Notes: a model not told the origin generated them from the sequence alone. Counted from the first letter of the stretch, positions 37,109 through 46,355 are shown. The stretch: 64,000 nt of DNA from RGIG8745 sp964554265 (GCA_964554265.1 CAZKOB010000001.1:1-64000), one strand, 5' to 3'. Program-made: numbers and translations.

Positions 37109-39148
37109 ATGAACAAGAGGATTATTGCAGCGATATGGGGCTTGGCTGTTTTTGTGGCTGTACATTCCCAAGTGGTCGGGGACATTGTATATAAGGCAAT
37201 ATCAGACGGTGAACTTGAAGTTGTGGAGAGCCATAGTGATGACAGCCGGATTGTTATTCCGGACACGATAAGCATGTCGGACAAAGTCTATACGGTGGTC
37301 AGAATAGGCAGCCGTGCATTCTACGACAACAAGCGTCTTGGCAGTGTGAGAATACCTCAGACTGTAGAAACGATAGGGGAGTCGGCCTTTGCATATTGCT
37401 CCAACTTGAAAGAGGTGGTGGTGGGCGAAGGGCTGCAGGAAATAGGTGGCATGGCTTTTGCCAATTGTCTGTCTTTGCAGTCGATGACTTTTCCGGAGAG
37501 CCTGAAGACGATACATGCAAAGGCATTTCTCAATTGCAAGTCGCTGAGTGAAGTCGTCATACCTGAAAATGTGAGTGTGATTGAGGAAAGCACTTTTTCG
37601 CAGTGTATGAATCTTACGACTCTTGTGCTTCCGAATAAGCTCTCACGTATAGGAAATGAGGCCTTTTCCGGATGTAAAGCACTCAAAAGCATTGTTATGC
37701 CTGACAATAAGCCTCTTATGGGTGAACATGTGTTTTCCGGATGCGTTAATGTGGAGGAGGTAAAAGGATATTGGCTGATTGTACCGGAATATGTGGTAAA
37801 GGAAAATCCTTTTCCGTATGCTCATCAGTTCCGTGAGAAACTGCCTGCAATGGCTACATCATTCAGTTTCTATGCTGGACGTGGAATCCGTTCTGCTGTA
37901 GATGAATGGACAAAGAAGAAGGATTCGGAGACAAAGACTCAGTGGGAGGAACGTATCAAAGATAAGAATGCGCTTGGAAAGGAGATTGATGCTGTAACGG
38001 AAGAATTGAAACAGAAATATATCGAAGAGAATGCGCCTGTTTTGTTTACACCTACTTTGGACGCGTATGTGGTCGAGGAGGCCGGATACAGGGTGAAGAC
38101 TGAAAGTTGGGGAGATATATTGGTCAAGGTTCCGGCAAGTGAGGCTGACGCTTTCAAAAAGAAGTGGGACAAGATAGTCATAACTCCTACGTATGGCATT
38201 ATTGGCGATCAGTTTGGCATCAGTGAGTGCTCGTTTGCTCTTGGAAAGAAGATATATACAGGCAAGGGGACGGTGAAGGATGATGATTCGGAAAATATAA
38301 CAGGCAGAAAGATTATGAGTGAGATAATGCGCACGCTTGTCAGCAGTTCCGACAACACTCCTGTAGACAGGGACGTTGATGAGCGTATTCCTCAGAATAC
38401 GACGAATAACAACAGTACTTTTGCTTTCATTTTTGGCAATGAGAATTATGATGCAGCTGTCAATGTGCCATTCGCAAGGGCTGATGCAAAGACATTTGCT
38501 GAATATTGTCATAAGACACTGGGATTACCGGAGGAAAATGTGCGTTGCTATCTTGATGCCACTTATGCTGCCATTCTTCGCGCCATAGAAGACATTAAAC
38601 AGATTGCCAAAGTGCGTGAAGGAAATGTCAATGTGGTGTTCTATTATGCGGGACATGGTTTTCCTGACGATGCTGAGAAGCAGGCTTATTTGCTGCCTGT
38701 AGATGCAACTTCATCCCAATTGGGCGTGTGCTACAGTCTTGACAAATTGTACAAAGAACTGCAGTCGGTGAATGCTAAGATGGTGACCGTTTTCCTTGAT
38801 GCTTGTTTTAGTGGCTCCTTACGAGGGGAGGGCATGATTTCTGAAGCGCGTGGAGTGGCTATCAGACCTAAGAAGAATGAGCCTAAGGGCAATATTGTGG
38901 TCTTTAGTGCAGCTACCGGTGAACAGACTGCGCATCCGTATAAGGAGAAGGGACATGGGCTTTTCACTTACTTCCTTTTGAAGAAACTTCAGGAAAGTAG
39001 AGGAAATGTGCTTCTTGGCGAATTGGATGAATATATTAGTAAGAATGTAATGGATGTATCTTCTGTTAAGCTCCAGAAGTCTCAAACTCCGCAGGTGCAG
39101 GTTTCTCCGGATATAGAAGATACATGGAAAGACATGAAATTGAGGTAG
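37109..39148 (+). CDS. Secreted BspA-type leucine-rich repeat and caspase-like (C14) fusion
   Basis: It has 679 residues. A signal peptide ends at about residue 21. About six BspA/LRR_5 repeats occupy 65-235 (I-P-x-T-V-E-T-I-G-E-S-A-F-A-Y-C-S-N-L-K pattern). A middle region about 235-430 is charged and unassigned. The C-terminal 235 residues form a caspase/metacaspase-like p20 domain: F-I-F-G-N-E-N-Y, then His516 in F-Y-Y-A-G-H-G-F and Cys566 in F-L-D-A-C-F-S-G, the expected His-Cys dyad, then G-L-F-T-Y-F-L-L-K. An exported caspase-fold protease would act in the periplasm or outside. The substrate is unknown; the LRR part could target it. A strong terminator lies at 39445-39494. Confidence 0.85.
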   Translation: MNKRIIAAIWGLAVFVAVHSQVVGDIVYKAISDGELEVVESHSDDSRIVIPDTISMSDKVYTVVRIGSRAFYDNKRLGSVRIPQTVETIGESAFAYCSNLKEVVVGEGLQEIGGMAFANCLSLQSMTFPESLKTIHAKAFLNCKSLSEVVIPENVSVIEESTFSQCMNLTTLVLPNKLSRIGNEAFSGCKALKSIVMPDNKPLMGEHVFSGCVNVEEVKGYWLIVPEYVVKENPFPYAHQFREKLPAMATSFSFYAGRGIRSAVDEWTKKKDSETKTQWEERIKDKNALGKEIDAVTEELKQKYIEENAPVLFTPTLDAYVVEEAGYRVKTESWGDILVKVPASEADAFKKKWDKIVITPTYGIIGDQFGISECSFALGKKIYTGKGTVKDDDSENITGRKIMSEIMRTLVSSSDNTPVDRDVDERIPQNTTNNNSTFAFIFGNENYDAAVNVPFARADAKTFAEYCHKTLGLPEENVRCYLDATYAAILRAIEDIKQIAKVREGNVNVVFYYAGHGFPDDAEKQAYLLPVDATSSQLGVCYSLDKLYKELQSVNAKMVTVFLDACFSGSLRGEGMISEARGVAIRPKKNEPKGNIVVFSAATGEQTAHPYKEKGHGLFTYFLLKKLQESRGNVLLGELDEYISKNVMDVSSVKLQKSQTPQVQVSPDIEDTWKDMKLR

Positions 39149-39202
39149 GATATTGCATTGGGTGTAACCGTCTGAAATAAGCCGGGTTGGTGGCGAACGA
39201 AA

Positions 39203-39345
39203 CGATTTCTTTCGTTGCAAAGGGTTGCGCTGACAAATAAATGATGAAAAGCATGGTTGATGATGAATGATTTGATTCCTTTCGCTGTAAAAGGTGTGCA
39301 GATGTATGTGGGATGAAGAGCACAGTTGATGGTGATGCGATACCC
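39203..39345. repeat. Imperfect tandem repeat of about 70 bp
   Basis: Two diverged units (about 39203-39267 and 39268-39335) share ATTYCTTTCGYTG, then GATGAARAGCA and GTTGATG; a third unit begins near 39336. It lies between the caspase gene and its terminator and is not coding. Confidence 0.5.
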
Positions 39346-39444
39346 TTCGTTCAAGTGGAATTGGAACTTTTCTTGTAAGTTCGCAATTTTGGAAAAGTTT
39401 GTAAAATACAGATGATCACGCTATTGTTGGTAGTCTGTGGAAAT

Positions 39445-39494
39445 AAGAGGACCGTATCCATTTCTCTTTGGGGAAATGGATGCGGTTCTTTTTT
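39445..39494 (+). terminator. Strong intrinsic terminator after the LRR-caspase gene
   Basis: AGGACCGTATCCATTTC pairs with GGAAATGGATGCGGTTCT across a short loop, followed by a run of six T. Confidence 0.85.
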
Positions 39495-39528
39495 GTATTT
39501 GTAGAGATTGGGAATTGCAGAATGAAAC

Positions 39529-39562
39529 ACGAGTTCAGTTTAAGAAAGTCCTGTAAAAAGTC
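39529..39562 (+). repeat. Solo copy of the outer arm of the 40391-40705 element
   Basis: This 34-bp stretch (containing TTTAAGAAAGTCCTGTAAAA) closely matches 40376-40409, which spans the start of the left outer arm of the palindromic element. Confidence 0.5.
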
Positions 39563-39584
39563 AATTCTTGTGGTTGTAAGAGGA

Positions 39585-40330
39585 GTCTGTGAATACACAA
39601 GCAAAAAAAGGTGATTTTTTAAGAGACATTTCTTCTTTCTTTTTGACACTAAGTCCAGCTATTGCTGACGGAGTTTTATTAACATAATTAAGATCCGTTT
39701 GCATTCACTCGATTATTGAAATTTGGATATTTTATAGATAAATAGTTGATAGTCAATAAAATACTATTTTAATATAACGATGCAGTTTTAGGTACAAAAT
39801 GTTCAGGTAGGAACAAAAATAGGAAATGCTGATAATCAGTAAGTTATAAAAATACTTGCCCGAGATTCTTGTTTTTCACTGTCAAAATCCATCTTTGTTT
39901 TTCGTGGCATTGAAAAATCTGATTTTGATTTTTTAAGAATTGAATTTGGGTAATATCAAATTTCAGCCCGAAAAACGGACTTCTTCAAACTCGTTCACCT
40001 TGAAAATTCGGGTTCAGTCTACTCTTTTTTCAGGCGAGGCACGCATGAATGTGAATAAATGTATCTTTTCAGGATGCAAATTGTATTATTTTTACATTTT
40101 GGATTCAAGGCCTGAAAACAGCCTCAGAATCGTACAAACGGAACTTCGGCATAGTTCGGCCGAATTTACGCGATTCTACGAGACTTGATTTTTAACATTT
40201 CAGATTGTCAGAAAAAGCCCGTAATTTATGACAAGGCAGATGGTGTGAGGGTGGGGATGACCAAGCCGGTCGATGAGGACGTCGGCCTTGTTGCGGTGTG
40301 ACAGCCGGACCGGTAGACAAGGTATACATC
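39585..40330 (+). repeat. Copy B of the mosaic intergenic repeat
   Basis: Plus-strand copy with the CTTTCTTTTTGACACTAAGT block, the TTATTAACATAATTAAGAT block, ACTGATAATCAGTAAGTTAT, only one full TTCACCTTGAAAAT unit, the hairpin at about 40127-40175, and the TTGTC...GACAA end at 40206-40234. A 3' tail follows that is shared with copies C and F (ATGACCAAGCCGGT region). Confidence 0.8.
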
Positions 40331-40390
40331 TGCACCCGACTTTGTCACTTAAAAGCCAACAGAAATGTAATTTCTACCCGAGTCCGGTTT

Positions 40391-40705
40391 AAGAAAGCCC
40401 TGTAAAAAGTGGGTAATCCTGCAAGTCTTTTGTATATTTACAGTTAATATTCAAATACTTACAAAGGGATATTCCGTAAATCCTATAAAAATAGCCAACT
40501 AATTCGCAATACTTTAAGTATGAATTAGTTGGCTATTTTTATAGGATTTATGGAATATCCCTACATAGAATAATTACAATAAAAATGGCATATGAAATGA
40601 TTAGGAGCAAGCATCTTCATACGCCATCTTATTTTTAAGGACATTTACTGAATATCCCTACAAAAAAGACAAGCAATGATTACCCTCTTTTTACAGGGCT
40701 TTTTT
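40391..40705. repeat. Nested palindromic MITE-like element
   Basis: Outer arms at 40391-40418 and 40678-40705 match at 26 of 28 bases. A second, inner inverted repeat has 41-bp arms at 40465-40505 and 40522-40562 (40 of 41) around a 16-nt loop. The motif GGGATATTC next to GTAAAT occurs three times (once inverted relative to the other two). No reading frame for a transposase is present, so it is non-autonomous if mobile. Confidence 0.75.
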
Positions 40706-40896
40706 ACCGAATTCGCGTAGGATGAAGATTTTTGTTTATTTAATAAGAGTCCCTGATAACTTTTCTTTATAAGAGTCTCAGAACATGTATTAAGGTAAGG
40801 GAAAGCCTCATCCTTTGGAAAGGCCTCATCTTTGTGAAATCAGTTTGTGTGCTGTACATACCGGTTTTTCTGCTTTCCAGATTTGTTTATCACATT

Positions 40897-42060
40897 TCAC
40901 TTACCGAGTTCATCGGAAGTATAGCCTTTAGGCAGAGGACGACAATTGTATCCGGAGGCCATGATCTCTCCGTATGCACCAGCGCTTCGCAGGGCGAGAA
41001 GGTCGCCGCGCGTAACACCATTAAGTTTTATATTCTTGTCGAAAACATCGCTTGATTCACATATAGGACCTACGACATCATAAGCCTCTGGAGTTTTTTT
41101 GCTTGTGATATTCTCGATTTCATGGTGGGCTTGGTACAATGCTGGACGTATAAGATCTGTCATTCCGGCATCTACAATGGCGAACTGTTTACATGTACCT
41201 TGTTTGACATACAGAACTTTCGTGATGAGACTTCCGCATTGGGCCACGATGGAGCGTCCAAGTTCAAAGTGGACGGTTTGCCCCGGACGAAGCCTAAGAT
41301 ATTTGTGATAAGTTGCGAAATAGTTCTTGAAATCAGGAACAGGGTTTTTGTCAGGTTCGTTATAGTCGATTCCCAATCCGCCTCCCACGTTGATTATTTC
41401 AATATCAATGCCGGACTTTTCAAGACGGTCTTGCAGTTCGTTGATTCTTCCACACAAAGCTATGAAGTCATCCATTTCAAGAATCTGACTACCTATATGG
41501 AAATGAAGCCCCTTGAATTGGATATTCTTCATGGTCTTTGCAAGGGAGATGACTTTCTCCATGTCTTCCATTGCAATGCCGAACTTGTTTTCTGCAAGTC
41601 CCGTTGTAATGTGGGCATGTGTGTGTGCACCTACATTTGGATTGATGCGGAAACACACTGTAGCGACCTTGTCTTGGGAGGCAGCAAGTTCATTGATAAC
41701 CTCCAATTCAGGTATACTTTCTACATTAAAGCAACATATACTATTCTCAAGACCAAGTTTTATCTCCCAATCACTTTTGCCTACTCCTGCAAACACTATC
41801 TTTCCGGCAGGGAAGCCTGCTTTGAGTACTGCCTCCATTTCCCATCCGCTCACACAATCAATGCCTAATCCTTTTTCGTTGATTATAGCAAGCAATTTAG
41901 GGTTGGCATTGGCTTTTACGGCATAGTGTACAAAATAATTTCCATATTTTGCTGTCTCTTCGTTAATGACATCAAGGGTGTGGCGCAGCAAGTCTGTGTC
42001 GTAGAAGTAAAAGGGGGTCTGTATGCTCCCGAATTTATTGACAGGAAATGTTTCTTTCAT
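40897..42060 (-). CDS. lysA: Diaminopimelate decarboxylase
   Basis: Last step of lysine synthesis: meso-diaminopimelate to L-lysine plus CO2, with pyridoxal phosphate. It has 387 residues in two domains. The N-terminal TIM barrel carries Lys49 in H-Y-A-V-K-A-N, the cofactor lysine, and the glycine-rich N-V-G-G-G-L-G phosphate loop. The C-terminal sandwich has G-P-I-C-E-S-S-D with the active-site cysteine of the partner subunit. It follows lysC by 14 bp in the same orientation and is the last gene of the his-lys operon. Length and motifs are normal. Confidence 0.96.
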   Translation of the reverse strand: MKETFPVNKFGSIQTPFYFYDTDLLRHTLDVINEETAKYGNYFVHYAVKANANPKLLAIINEKGLGIDCVSGWEMEAVLKAGFPAGKIVFAGVGKSDWEIKLGLENSICCFNVESIPELEVINELAASQDKVATVCFRINPNVGAHTHAHITTGLAENKFGIAMEDMEKVISLAKTMKNIQFKGLHFHIGSQILEMDDFIALCGRINELQDRLEKSGIDIEIINVGGGLGIDYNEPDKNPVPDFKNYFATYHKYLRLRPGQTVHFELGRSIVAQCGSLITKVLYVKQGTCKQFAIVDAGMTDLIRPALYQAHHEIENITSKKTPEAYDVVGPICESSDVFDKNIKLNGVTRGDLLALRSAGAYGEIMASGYNCRPLPKGYTSDELGK

Positions 42061-42074
42061 ATTTCTGGCGCTGA

Positions 42075-43388
42075 TTAATTGAATAAGTGTTGGCTTAGGG
42101 ATTGCAGTGCACGCTTTTTGTCAATTGCAGAAATAAGGAAGGAGATGTTATGATTGCTACCTCCGTATGAAATCATCCGCACAGGAATCTCTTTCATGGC
42201 TTCGGCTGCAGATGATTCAAACCCGACATTATGCCAATCAAGATCACCGACGACGCATATTATACACATGTCATGGTCTACCTTTACCGTACCGAATTTT
42301 TTCAGTTCATTCAGAATTTGGTTAAGATTATTTGTGTTGTCAATGCTTACGGAAACTCCCACTTCTGATGTACATACCATATCAATACTGGTCTTGTAAG
42401 TTTCAAAAATTTCGAAAACTTTGCGCAAGAATCCATATGCAAGCAGCATGCGACTTGATGTGATGTTTATCGCTGTTATGTTGTCCTTCGCTGCAACAGC
42501 CTTAATCTTGTTCTTTTCCGTCTCGTTGCTTATTACTGTACCGGCTGCTGTTGGATCCATTGTATTGAGAAGTTTCACAGGAATGCCGGCGAATTTAGCA
42601 GGCTGAATGCATGTCGGATGGAGAATCTTTGCTCCGAAATATGCCAGTTCTGCAGCTTCTTCAAAGTGCAGATGGCTTACAGGGGACGTATTGTCTACAT
42701 AGCGAGGGTCATTGTTGTGCATTCCATCTATGTCTGTCCATATCTGTATTTCTTCAGCATTTATAGCCGCACCGATAAGAGAGGCTGTGTAGTCTGAACC
42801 TCCTCGTTGCAAGTTGTCGATCTCGCCGTATGCATTACGGCAGATGAACCCTTGAGTGATGTATATCTCTTTGCCGGGATTGGCATCAAGTTGTATTTTG
42901 AGTTTCTCTCTTATGTATTCCAAATCAGGTTCTGCGTTCTTGTCTGTACGCATGAAGTCCAATGCCGGCAGCAGCGTAGCGTTATAGCCCTGTTCGAGAA
43001 GATAGTTTGTCACCATATTTGTGCTGATGATTTCACCCTGACCGACAATTATCTTTTCTTCAAACATAGTGAATATGCCTTTGGTGAACGAGCGCAAATA
43101 GTCAAACTCTTGCTTTATAAAGTCAAGCGTTTTCTGTTTGTATTCTTCTGTAGCATAGAGCTCATCAACGTGCTTCTTGTATTTTATTTCAAGTTGGTTG
43201 ATATTTTCGTTTGCTCCTTCCGGATTTTTCTTGTAGAGATAGTCTGAAATTTCTACGAGAGTGTTTGTTGTACCCGACATTGCTGAGAGCACGACAATCT
43301 TCTGTTCTCCGTCTGCAATCAATTTGACAACTTCTTTCATTCTTTGTGTTGTCCCTACAGATGTTCCACCAAACTTTAATACTTTCAT
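42075..43388 (-). CDS. lysC: Aspartokinase (monofunctional)
   Basis: Phosphorylates L-aspartate, the entry to lysine, threonine and methionine synthesis. It has 437 residues: an amino-acid kinase domain (1-290) starting K-V-L-K-F-G-G-T-S-V-G, with R-G-G-S-D-Y-T-A-S-L-I-G-A and W-T-D-I-D-G-M, then two ACT domains (about 300-437) that normally bind the feedback inhibitor. It is not fused to homoserine dehydrogenase or to lysA. It is 36 bp downstream of the ftsE-like gene, and pairing with lysA suggests the lysine branch, though sensitivity to lysine cannot be read directly. Confidence 0.95.
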   Translation of the reverse strand: MKVLKFGGTSVGTTQRMKEVVKLIADGEQKIVVLSAMSGTTNTLVEISDYLYKKNPEGANENINQLEIKYKKHVDELYATEEYKQKTLDFIKQEFDYLRSFTKGIFTMFEEKIIVGQGEIISTNMVTNYLLEQGYNATLLPALDFMRTDKNAEPDLEYIREKLKIQLDANPGKEIYITQGFICRNAYGEIDNLQRGGSDYTASLIGAAINAEEIQIWTDIDGMHNNDPRYVDNTSPVSHLHFEEAAELAYFGAKILHPTCIQPAKFAGIPVKLLNTMDPTAAGTVISNETEKNKIKAVAAKDNITAINITSSRMLLAYGFLRKVFEIFETYKTSIDMVCTSEVGVSVSIDNTNNLNQILNELKKFGTVKVDHDMCIICVVGDLDWHNVGFESSAAEAMKEIPVRMISYGGSNHNISFLISAIDKKRALQSLSQHLFN

Positions 43389-43424
43389 TGGTTTTATCTT
43401 TATTTGTTGTTTATATATTCTTTT

Positions 43425-44120
43425 TTACTTTTCATCTTCGTCCAAAAAAATATCGGAGATGTTTACTTCTTTGAATTTTTTATTTTCACAGAGGAATACT
43501 CTCCCAGAATAATGCTTTATCAGGTTGAGATTATGAGTTATCATGATAACAGTTGATCCTTTTCTGCTGATGTCATGTAAAAGTTCTGTGATTTGTGCAC
43601 TTGTTTCTTTGTCGAGATTTCCTGTCGGTTCATCTGCAAGAATCAGTTGTGGGTTGTTCAGTATAGCTCTTGCTATAGCTATACGTTGTTGCTCACCGCC
43701 AGAAAGTTCACATGGAAGTTTGTATCCTTTAGTGCCCATTCCCACCATGTCAAGTACTTCCTGTATTCTCTGCATAATATCATTTTTTCGCTTCCATCCA
43801 GTAGCTCTTAATACGAAATACAAATTCTCTTCCACATTACGGTCTGTGAGCAACTGGAAATCTTGGAATATGACTCCCAATCTTCGTCTCAACTCAGGCA
43901 AGTGCTTTCGTTTCAGCTTGAATAAATCGTAGCCAAGTACATTCGCCTCTCCTTTTTCTATGGGTAGTTCACCATAGAGGGTTTTCAATAGGGAACTTTT
44001 TCCAGAACCGACTTTGCCTATTATATAGATAAATTCTCCTTCATGTGCTGTGATATTTACATTGTCAAGCACTTGTTGGCTTTCCTGAAAAATGTCTACG
44101 TTCTTGTATTCTATCAGCAT
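43425..44120 (-). CDS. ftsE: FtsE-like ABC transporter ATPase
   Basis: It has 231 residues with a complete ABC nucleotide-binding fold: Walker A G-K-V-G-S-G-K-S (35-42), Q-loop F-Q-D-F-Q-L-L, signature L-S-G-G-E-Q-Q-R and Walker B L-I-L-A-D-E-P-T-G. The short length and D-F-Q-L-L-T-D-R-N-V fit FtsE, the cytoplasmic ATPase that with FtsX controls cell-wall hydrolases at division. No FtsX gene is adjacent; the gene sits inside an amino-acid biosynthesis operon between hisIE and lysC. The family is sure; the FtsE name is likely rather than proven. Confidence 0.85.
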   Translation of the reverse strand: MLIEYKNVDIFQESQQVLDNVNITAHEGEFIYIIGKVGSGKSSLLKTLYGELPIEKGEANVLGYDLFKLKRKHLPELRRRLGVIFQDFQLLTDRNVEENLYFVLRATGWKRKNDIMQRIQEVLDMVGMGTKGYKLPCELSGGEQQRIAIARAILNNPQLILADEPTGNLDKETSAQITELLHDISRKGSTVIMITHNLNLIKHYSGRVFLCENKKFKEVNISDIFLDEDEK

Positions 44121-44197
44121 TCGTATTTCTTTTTTCGTTTATTTTTTATAGAATTATGGACGGTGTTTTTATGCAAAGAAACAAATGTGTCATATCA

Positions 44198-44809
44198 TTA
44201 ATGCTTGTGCCAGTCAGGTGCATGACGCTTCTGAAGTTCTGTTGCGAGATCCTCTATCTTTAACCCTTTGGATGTCAGGAGTACAATAAGATGGTATATC
44301 ATGTCAGAAGCTTCATATATAAGCCTTTCATTATTTCCTGCCATAGCTTCTATTACGGATTCTATGGCTTCTTCACCTACTTTCTGTGCCATTCTGTTGC
44401 AGCCGGACTGAAACAGACTTGTGGTGTATGAGCCTTCCGGCATTTCCTCGTGTCGCTTTTCTATGAACTTTTGTAGTTCTGAAAGAAACATTATCGGGTT
44501 CTCATTTTTCTCGTTCCAGCATGTGTCTGCACCTGTATGGCATACAGGACCTGTCGGATTGACTTTGATAAGCAGGGAGTCGTTGTCGCAGTCTGTTGCG
44601 ATCGAAATTACATTAAGGTAATTTCCGCTTGTTTCCCCTTTAGTCCACAAGCACTTTCTCGTTCTGCTCCAGAATGTTACCTTTCCGCTTTCAACCGTTT
44701 GGTTATATGCTTCCTCATTCATGAATCCGAGCATGAGCACTTTGTTTGTCTTTTCATCTTGTATGACGGCAGGAACGAGACCGTCCATCTTTTCAAAATC
44801 TACTGACAT
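44198..44809 (-). CDS. hisIE: Bifunctional phosphoribosyl-AMP cyclohydrolase / phosphoribosyl-ATP pyrophosphatase
   Basis: Second and third steps of histidine synthesis in one protein of 203 residues. The N-terminal HisI domain (1-105) has W-S-R-T-R-K-C-L-W-T-K-G-E-T-S-G-N, the D-C-D-N-D metal site and the C-H-T-G-A-D-T-C-W zinc cysteines. The C-terminal HisE domain (about 110-203) has the helical Q-K-V-G-E-E-A-I-E and Y-E-A-S-D-M-I-Y-H-L pattern. It lies 60 bp downstream of hisF in the same operon. Confidence 0.96.
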   Translation of the reverse strand: MSVDFEKMDGLVPAVIQDEKTNKVLMLGFMNEEAYNQTVESGKVTFWSRTRKCLWTKGETSGNYLNVISIATDCDNDSLLIKVNPTGPVCHTGADTCWNEKNENPIMFLSELQKFIEKRHEEMPEGSYTTSLFQSGCNRMAQKVGEEAIESVIEAMAGNNERLIYEASDMIYHLIVLLTSKGLKIEDLATELQKRHAPDWHKH

Positions 44810-44869
44810 TTTTATATGTATTATTATTGTTATCAGAAAAATTGCAGCCTTTATTTTGAGGTTCTGGCA

Positions 44870-45628
44870 TTACTGTATTCTTACATTTATTCCCTCTTCA
44901 TAAAGATACCTCTTCAAATCCGGAATGTCTATTTCTCCAAAATGGAAAACACTTGCGGCAAGAGCCGCATCGCTATGTCCATTGATGAAAGTGTCTCTGA
45001 AATGCTCTTTCTTTCCAGCTCCTCCTGAAGCGATGACCGGTATTGTCAATATGTCTGAAAGTTTGCATAATGCTTCATTTGCATATCCATCCTTCACTCC
45101 ATCGTGGTTCATACTGGTAAACAATATTTCTCCTGCACCGCGTTCGTTTGCTTCTTTTGCCCAATCAAATAAGTCGTACCCTGTCGGTATCCTGCCTCCG
45201 TTGAGATAGCATTCCCATTTGCCTTCAATTTGTTTGGCGTCAATTGCGACCACACAAACCTGTGAACCTATGTTGTGGGCTATTTCATCTATGAATTGCG
45301 GACGGCGCAATGCTGCCGAGTTGATGCTTATTTTGTCGGCTCCTGCATTCAGAAGGCGGTCCACATCCTTTAGTTCATCGATACCTCCTCCTACAGTAAA
45401 TGGGATGTTGATTTCCTTTGCAATCCGTTTTACAAGTTCAGTGAAAGTCTTTCGTCCTTCAAAGCTTGCTGTTATATCAAGATATACAAGCTCGTCAGCT
45501 CCCTTTTCGCTATAAATTCTGCCCAGTTCTACAGGGTCTCCGGCCTGCCTCAAATCCATGAAATTGGTACCTTTCACAGTCTGGCCGTCCTTTATGTCGA
45601 GGCATGGGATAATTCTTTTTGCTAACAT
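44870..45628 (-). CDS. hisF: Imidazole glycerol phosphate synthase, cyclase subunit
   Basis: Partner of HisH. It uses ammonia delivered through its barrel to convert PRFAR to imidazole glycerol phosphate and AICAR. It has 252 residues, a (beta/alpha)8 barrel with the catalytic Asp11 (C-L-D-I-K-D-G) and Asp130 (V-V-A-I-D-A-K) both present. Its ATG is one base after the hisA stop, consistent with translational coupling. Confidence 0.97.
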   Translation of the reverse strand: MLAKRIIPCLDIKDGQTVKGTNFMDLRQAGDPVELGRIYSEKGADELVYLDITASFEGRKTFTELVKRIAKEINIPFTVGGGIDELKDVDRLLNAGADKISINSAALRRPQFIDEIAHNIGSQVCVVAIDAKQIEGKWECYLNGGRIPTGYDLFDWAKEANERGAGEILFTSMNHDGVKDGYANEALCKLSDILTIPVIASGGAGKKEHFRDTFINGHSDAALAASVFHFGEIDIPDLKRYLYEEGINVRIQ

Positions 45629-45629
45629 C

Positions 45630-46355
45630 CTAAATCAGTTTTTCTAATTCTTTCATGCTGATACGTCCTTCATATATGGCTTTGCCGAATACCACAGAAG
45701 GAACACCTGCTTCCTTCAGTTCAAGGATGTCGTTAATGGAACTGACGCCTCCGCTGGCAATAAGATGCAAGTCTGGATGTTGTTTCATGATGCTGCTGTA
45801 CAGGCCGACCGATGGTCCTTGCAACATTCCGTCCTTGCTTATATCCGTACACAATACATGATTTATTCCGTATGCCATATAGCTTTCTATGAATGGCAGA
45901 AGCTTGTCGCTCGATTCCTCTTTCCATCCGTTGATGCTTATATGTCCGTCTTTCGTGTCTGCACCGAGAATCAGTTTTTCTGCACCATACTTGCCGATCC
46001 ATTCAATAAATAGCTCTCTGTTCGTAGCAGCAATACTTCCAATCGTGACGAAACTTGCTCCCGAACCAAAAGCTATGTCTATGTCGTCGTCACTCTTTAT
46101 TCCTCCTCCGAAATCTATGGTGAGACTTGTTCCGGAAGCTATTTTTTCTACCGTTTTTCGGTTTACAACATGTTTTGAACGTGCTCCGTCCAGATCTACT
46201 ATATGTAGACGCTTTATTCCAAATGACTCAAACATTTTTGCAACCTCCAGTGGATCATCGTCATACACAGTCTTCTGTTGGTAGTCGCCTTGTGTGAGAC
46301 GGACGCATTTGCCATCTATGATGTCTATGGCCGGTATGATTTCTATTTTGCTCAT
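45630..46355 (-). CDS. hisA: ProFAR isomerase (phosphoribosylformimino-AICAR-P isomerase)
   Basis: Amadori-type isomerase of histidine synthesis. It has 241 residues, a barrel homologous to HisF, with Asp11 (P-A-I-D-I-I-D-G) and Asp133 (G-A-D-T-K-D-G) in the expected catalytic positions, and F-G-G-G-I and S-G-G-V-S phosphate loops. It lies between hisH and hisF. Confidence 0.97.
   Translation of the reverse strand: MSKIEIIPAIDIIDGKCVRLTQGDYQQKTVYDDDPLEVAKMFESFGIKRLHIVDLDGARSKHVVNRKTVEKIASGTSLTIDFGGGIKSDDDIDIAFGSGASFVTIGSIAATNRELFIEWIGKYGAEKLILGADTKDGHISINGWKEESSDKLLPFIESYMAYGINHVLCTDISKDGMLQGPSVGLYSSIMKQHPDLHLIASGGVSSINDILELKEAGVPSVVFGKAIYEGRISMKELEKLI

Noticed and set aside
40800..40896. 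Short CCTTTGGAAAGG palindrome after lysA as its terminator
   Set aside because: The palindrome has no loop and no clear T-run on the minus strand; support is too weak to list.
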